A stretch of DNA of 7,614 bases from Desulfoprunum sp. (GTDB lineage Bacteria > Desulfobacterota > Desulfobulbia > Desulfobulbales > Desulfocapsaceae), in NCBI GenBank assembly GCA_030696435.1, contig JAUYSF010000328.1:1-7614 (forward strand), given 5' to 3'. The position numbers and the translations under genes were made by a program. Each line of letters opens with the position of its first letter. The stretch's first letter is position 1. The notes under the pieces are model-generated. The model did not search any database. It was not told the origin of the DNA and saw nothing but the letters and a program-made list of their open reading frames with translations. This document shows positions 6,604-7,614 of this stretch, in pieces.

Positions 6604-6754
6604 ATGACAATACCATCGATTCCAACCCGGGGGCGCACTCTCGACTACGCCGCCTCTGTCTATGATCTCCTTGACCAAGCAGGCAGAGTACGACCTCACC
6701 ATCCTTAAATGCCTTGATCTGAGAAATAATTGCTATAATCCGACAGACTCCTAG
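6604..6754 (+). pseudogene. Probable remnant of the 5' end of a SAM-dependent methyltransferase gene
   Basis: From ATG 6604 one frame reads MTIPSIPTRGRTLDYAASVYDLLD (to 6675), a pattern resembling the N-terminus of class I methyltransferases of the TLDxAAxxYDLL kind. It then loses sense and stops. The next frame continues from about 6671 with TKQAEYDLTILKCLDLRNN, resembling the following GKQAEYDxxxLxxLDL stretch of the same family, and ends at TAG 6752-6754. The join fits a small deletion or frameshift near 6671-6677. The GxGxG SAM-binding motif expected next is absent in all frames. No ribosome site precedes the ATG. Family likeness is from memory, so this is a candidate only. Confidence 0.4.
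6731..6739 (+). promoter_or_regulatory. Extended -10 promoter candidate for the kinase-like gene
   Basis: TGCTATAAT is a perfect match to the extended -10 consensus TGnTATAAT. A TTGATC (6714-6719) lies 14 bases upstream, too close for a good -35, but extended -10 promoters can do without one. Transcription would begin near 6746, giving a leader of roughly 258 bases before the kinase-like gene, or an independent small RNA. Confidence 0.45.
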
Positions 6755-6775
6755 ATGATACACTACAGAGAAAAA

Positions 6776-6843
6776 GGTCGTTCGCTGCACGTTACTGTAA
6801 AATCGTAAGCGTTTTGTACGGAATCTCAAACGACCATTGAGAA
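6776..6843 (+). other. Potential structured leader RNA with competing pairings
   Basis: GGTCGTT (6776-6782) is the exact complement of AACGACC (6829-6835). Inside that span CGTTAC (6790-6795) pairs with GTAAgCG (6805-6811, one bulge). TCTCAA (6824-6829) pairs with TTGAGA (6837-6842), leaving ACGACCA as its loop. The long-range helix and the 3' hairpin overlap, so they either exclude each other or form a pseudoknot. This matches no RNA family I know. Confidence 0.35.
6822..6843. repeat. Copy 2 of the 22-base element AATCTCA-N7-ATTGAGAA
   Basis: Fifteen outer bases are identical to copy 1 at 6067-6088; the centre is AACGACC instead of GTTGTAC. It lies about 160 bases upstream of the kinase-like gene and some 80 bases downstream of the extended -10 box. 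The inverted repeat is one pair longer here (TCTCAA with TTGAGA). Confidence 0.5.
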
Positions 6844-7003
6844 AGGGACACGACCATGGTAAGCCAAGGGCGGCAAAAAACATAGACAGGAAAACCCACA
6901 CTCGATAAACAATCAAAAGAAACACCATACCTGGAGTTGCCCTACGTCTTCTGGCATCTCCAAGTTTTAAGAAAAAATCAGACCAGACAGCAAAGGAATA
7001 GAA

Positions 7004-7614
7004 ATGTCCATCATTACAATCGCCAGAGGATCATACAGTCGGGGCAAAGAAGTTGCCGAAAGGCTAGCTAAAAAATTAGGCTATGAATGTATAGCCAGAG
7101 ACATTCTGCTAGAGGCCTCTGAGGAATTCAATATCCCCGAGATCAAGCTCATCCGAGCAATACATGATTCTCCGAAAGTCCTTGAACGATTTTTCGGCGG
7201 ATCCGAACGCTATGTGAAGTACTATCGTTCGGCCCTCCTTCAGCATGCCCGCAAAGACAATATTGTCTATCACGGCCTCGCCGGCCATTTTTTCCTCAAA
7301 GATATTCCCCATGTCCTCAAAATCAGAATCAATGCCGATATAAATACCCGTGTGAAGGAAGAGATGATCAGGGAGAATATCTCGGCCGAAGAAGCTCTGT
7401 ATGTTCTCAAGAAAGATGATGAGGAACGCCGCAAATGGAGCATTCATGTCTATGGCATGGATCCCTGGGACAGCCGCCTCTACGACATGGTCATCAATGT
7501 CTGCACATTGTCACCTGAAGACGCGGTTGATATCATTTACGGGTTACTGCAAAAACCGACATTTCGGACAACTCCTGAATCTCAAAGACTGATCAACAGC
7601 CTGGCGCGCTCGGC
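7004..7614 (+). CDS. Cytidylate-kinase-like family protein (3' end outside window)
   Basis: The frame is open from ATG 7004 to the window end; 203 complete codons are visible. AAAGGAA (6992-6998) is a suitable ribosome site. The protein begins MSIITIARGSYSRGKEVAERLAKKLGY, a P-loop nucleotide/nucleoside kinase fold of the cytidylate-kinase-like type (Pfam Cytidylate_kin2). The loop G-S-Y-S-R-G-K (9-15) keeps Lys15 but has Glu16 where Walker A normally has Ser or Thr. Further family-like segments are YHGLAGHFFL (89-98), LKIRINAD (105-112) and the Arg-rich KDDEERRKW (137-145), where the lid and phosphate-binding arginines of CMP kinases lie. It is probably cytoplasmic. Its substrate is not known; related proteins often carry additional C-terminal domains, which would lie beyond the window. 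Confidence 0.85.
   Translation, partial: MSIITIARGSYSRGKEVAERLAKKLGYECIARDILLEASEEFNIPEIKLIRAIHDSPKVLERFFGGSERYVKYYRSALLQHARKDNIVYHGLAGHFFLKDIPHVLKIRINADINTRVKEEMIRENISAEEALYVLKKDDEERRKWSIHVYGMDPWDSRLYDMVINVCTLSPEDAVDIIYGLLQKPTFRTTPESQRLINSLARS

Larger units (their letters stand above)
6531..7003. other. Long non-coding region before the kinase-like gene
   Basis: These 473 bases hold no intact gene that I can support. They contain, in order, a probable methyltransferase gene remnant (6604-6754), an extended -10 promoter candidate (6731-6739), a leader with alternative pairings (6776-6843) including the second copy of the 22-base element, and an A-rich stretch (about 6860-7003) leading to the kinase ribosome site. 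An opposite-strand frame at 6602-6928 is open but reads as an antisense shadow. Confidence 0.6.

Noticed and set aside
6602..6928. 108-codon frame on the minus strand with a hydrophobic start
   Set aside because: No good ribosome site, no recognisable family, and it is antisense to the methyltransferase-like remnant and the leader structures.
5968..7003. Cyclic di-GMP riboswitch, often found near cytochromes in deltaproteobacteria
   Set aside because: The conserved GCAAA-containing core motifs are absent in both leaders.
7109..7447. 112-codon minus-strand frame
   Set aside because: It is the antisense shadow of the cytidylate-kinase-like gene, whose + strand product is clearly recognisable.
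1..7614. Insertion sequence, phage, CRISPR or defence system
   Set aside because: No transposase, integrase, regularly spaced repeats or defence protein motifs were seen on either strand.

Overview
The window looks like chromosomal DNA of a Gram-negative anaerobe, most likely a deltaproteobacterium (Desulfobacterota, for example a sulfate reducer). This is an inference from the gene set: a DctQ/DctM TRAP transporter, a CbiM/NikM protein fused to a PDGLE module, a small secreted c-type cytochrome, and a cytidylate-kinase-like protein of a type I associate with that group. No rRNA, tRNA, CRISPR array or insertion sequence was seen. Every clear gene lies on the + strand.

Layout. (1) 1-1814: the end of a TRAP small permease gene (dctQ, cut by the window start) overlaps the complete large permease gene dctM by 4 bases. 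A 14-bp perfect stem-loop follows directly. (2) 1854-2133: a 280-base leader with no recognised gene. (3) 2134-3081: corA, a Mg2+/Co2+/Ni2+ channel gene, clearly richer in A+T than its neighbours. (4) 3082-3248: a promoter region with TTGACA, TATAAT and nested imperfect palindromes. (5) 3249-5967: a nickel/cobalt energy-coupling-factor (ECF) transporter operon, cbiM (with PDGLE/NikN-like tail), cbiQ and cbiO. A strong intrinsic terminator lies between cbiM and cbiQ, and cbiQ and cbiO overlap by 4 bases. (6) 6184-6480: a small exported monoheme cytochrome c-like protein, followed by a 12-bp stem-loop. (7) 6531-7003: a non-coding stretch with a probable methyltransferase gene remnant, a TGCTATAAT extended -10 promoter candidate and structured leader elements. 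(8) 7004-end: the 5' part of a cytidylate-kinase-like gene that runs off the window.

How the parts fit. CbiM captures Ni2+ or Co2+ through its N-terminal Met-His site, CbiQ couples it to the ATPase CbiO, and CorA offers a second, low-selectivity route for divalent metals. Nickel or cobalt uptake would serve hydrogenases, CO dehydrogenase or corrinoid enzymes, none of which is in the window.

The most unusual signal is a 22-base element, AATCTCA-N7-ATTGAGAA. It occurs once upstream of the cytochrome gene (6067-6088) and once upstream of the kinase gene (6822-6843). The 15 outer bases are identical and the 7-base centre differs. In both copies the centre has a complementary copy upstream and a near-copy 20-24 bases downstream. 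It could be a shared operator or an RNA element; I do not recognise it as a known family.
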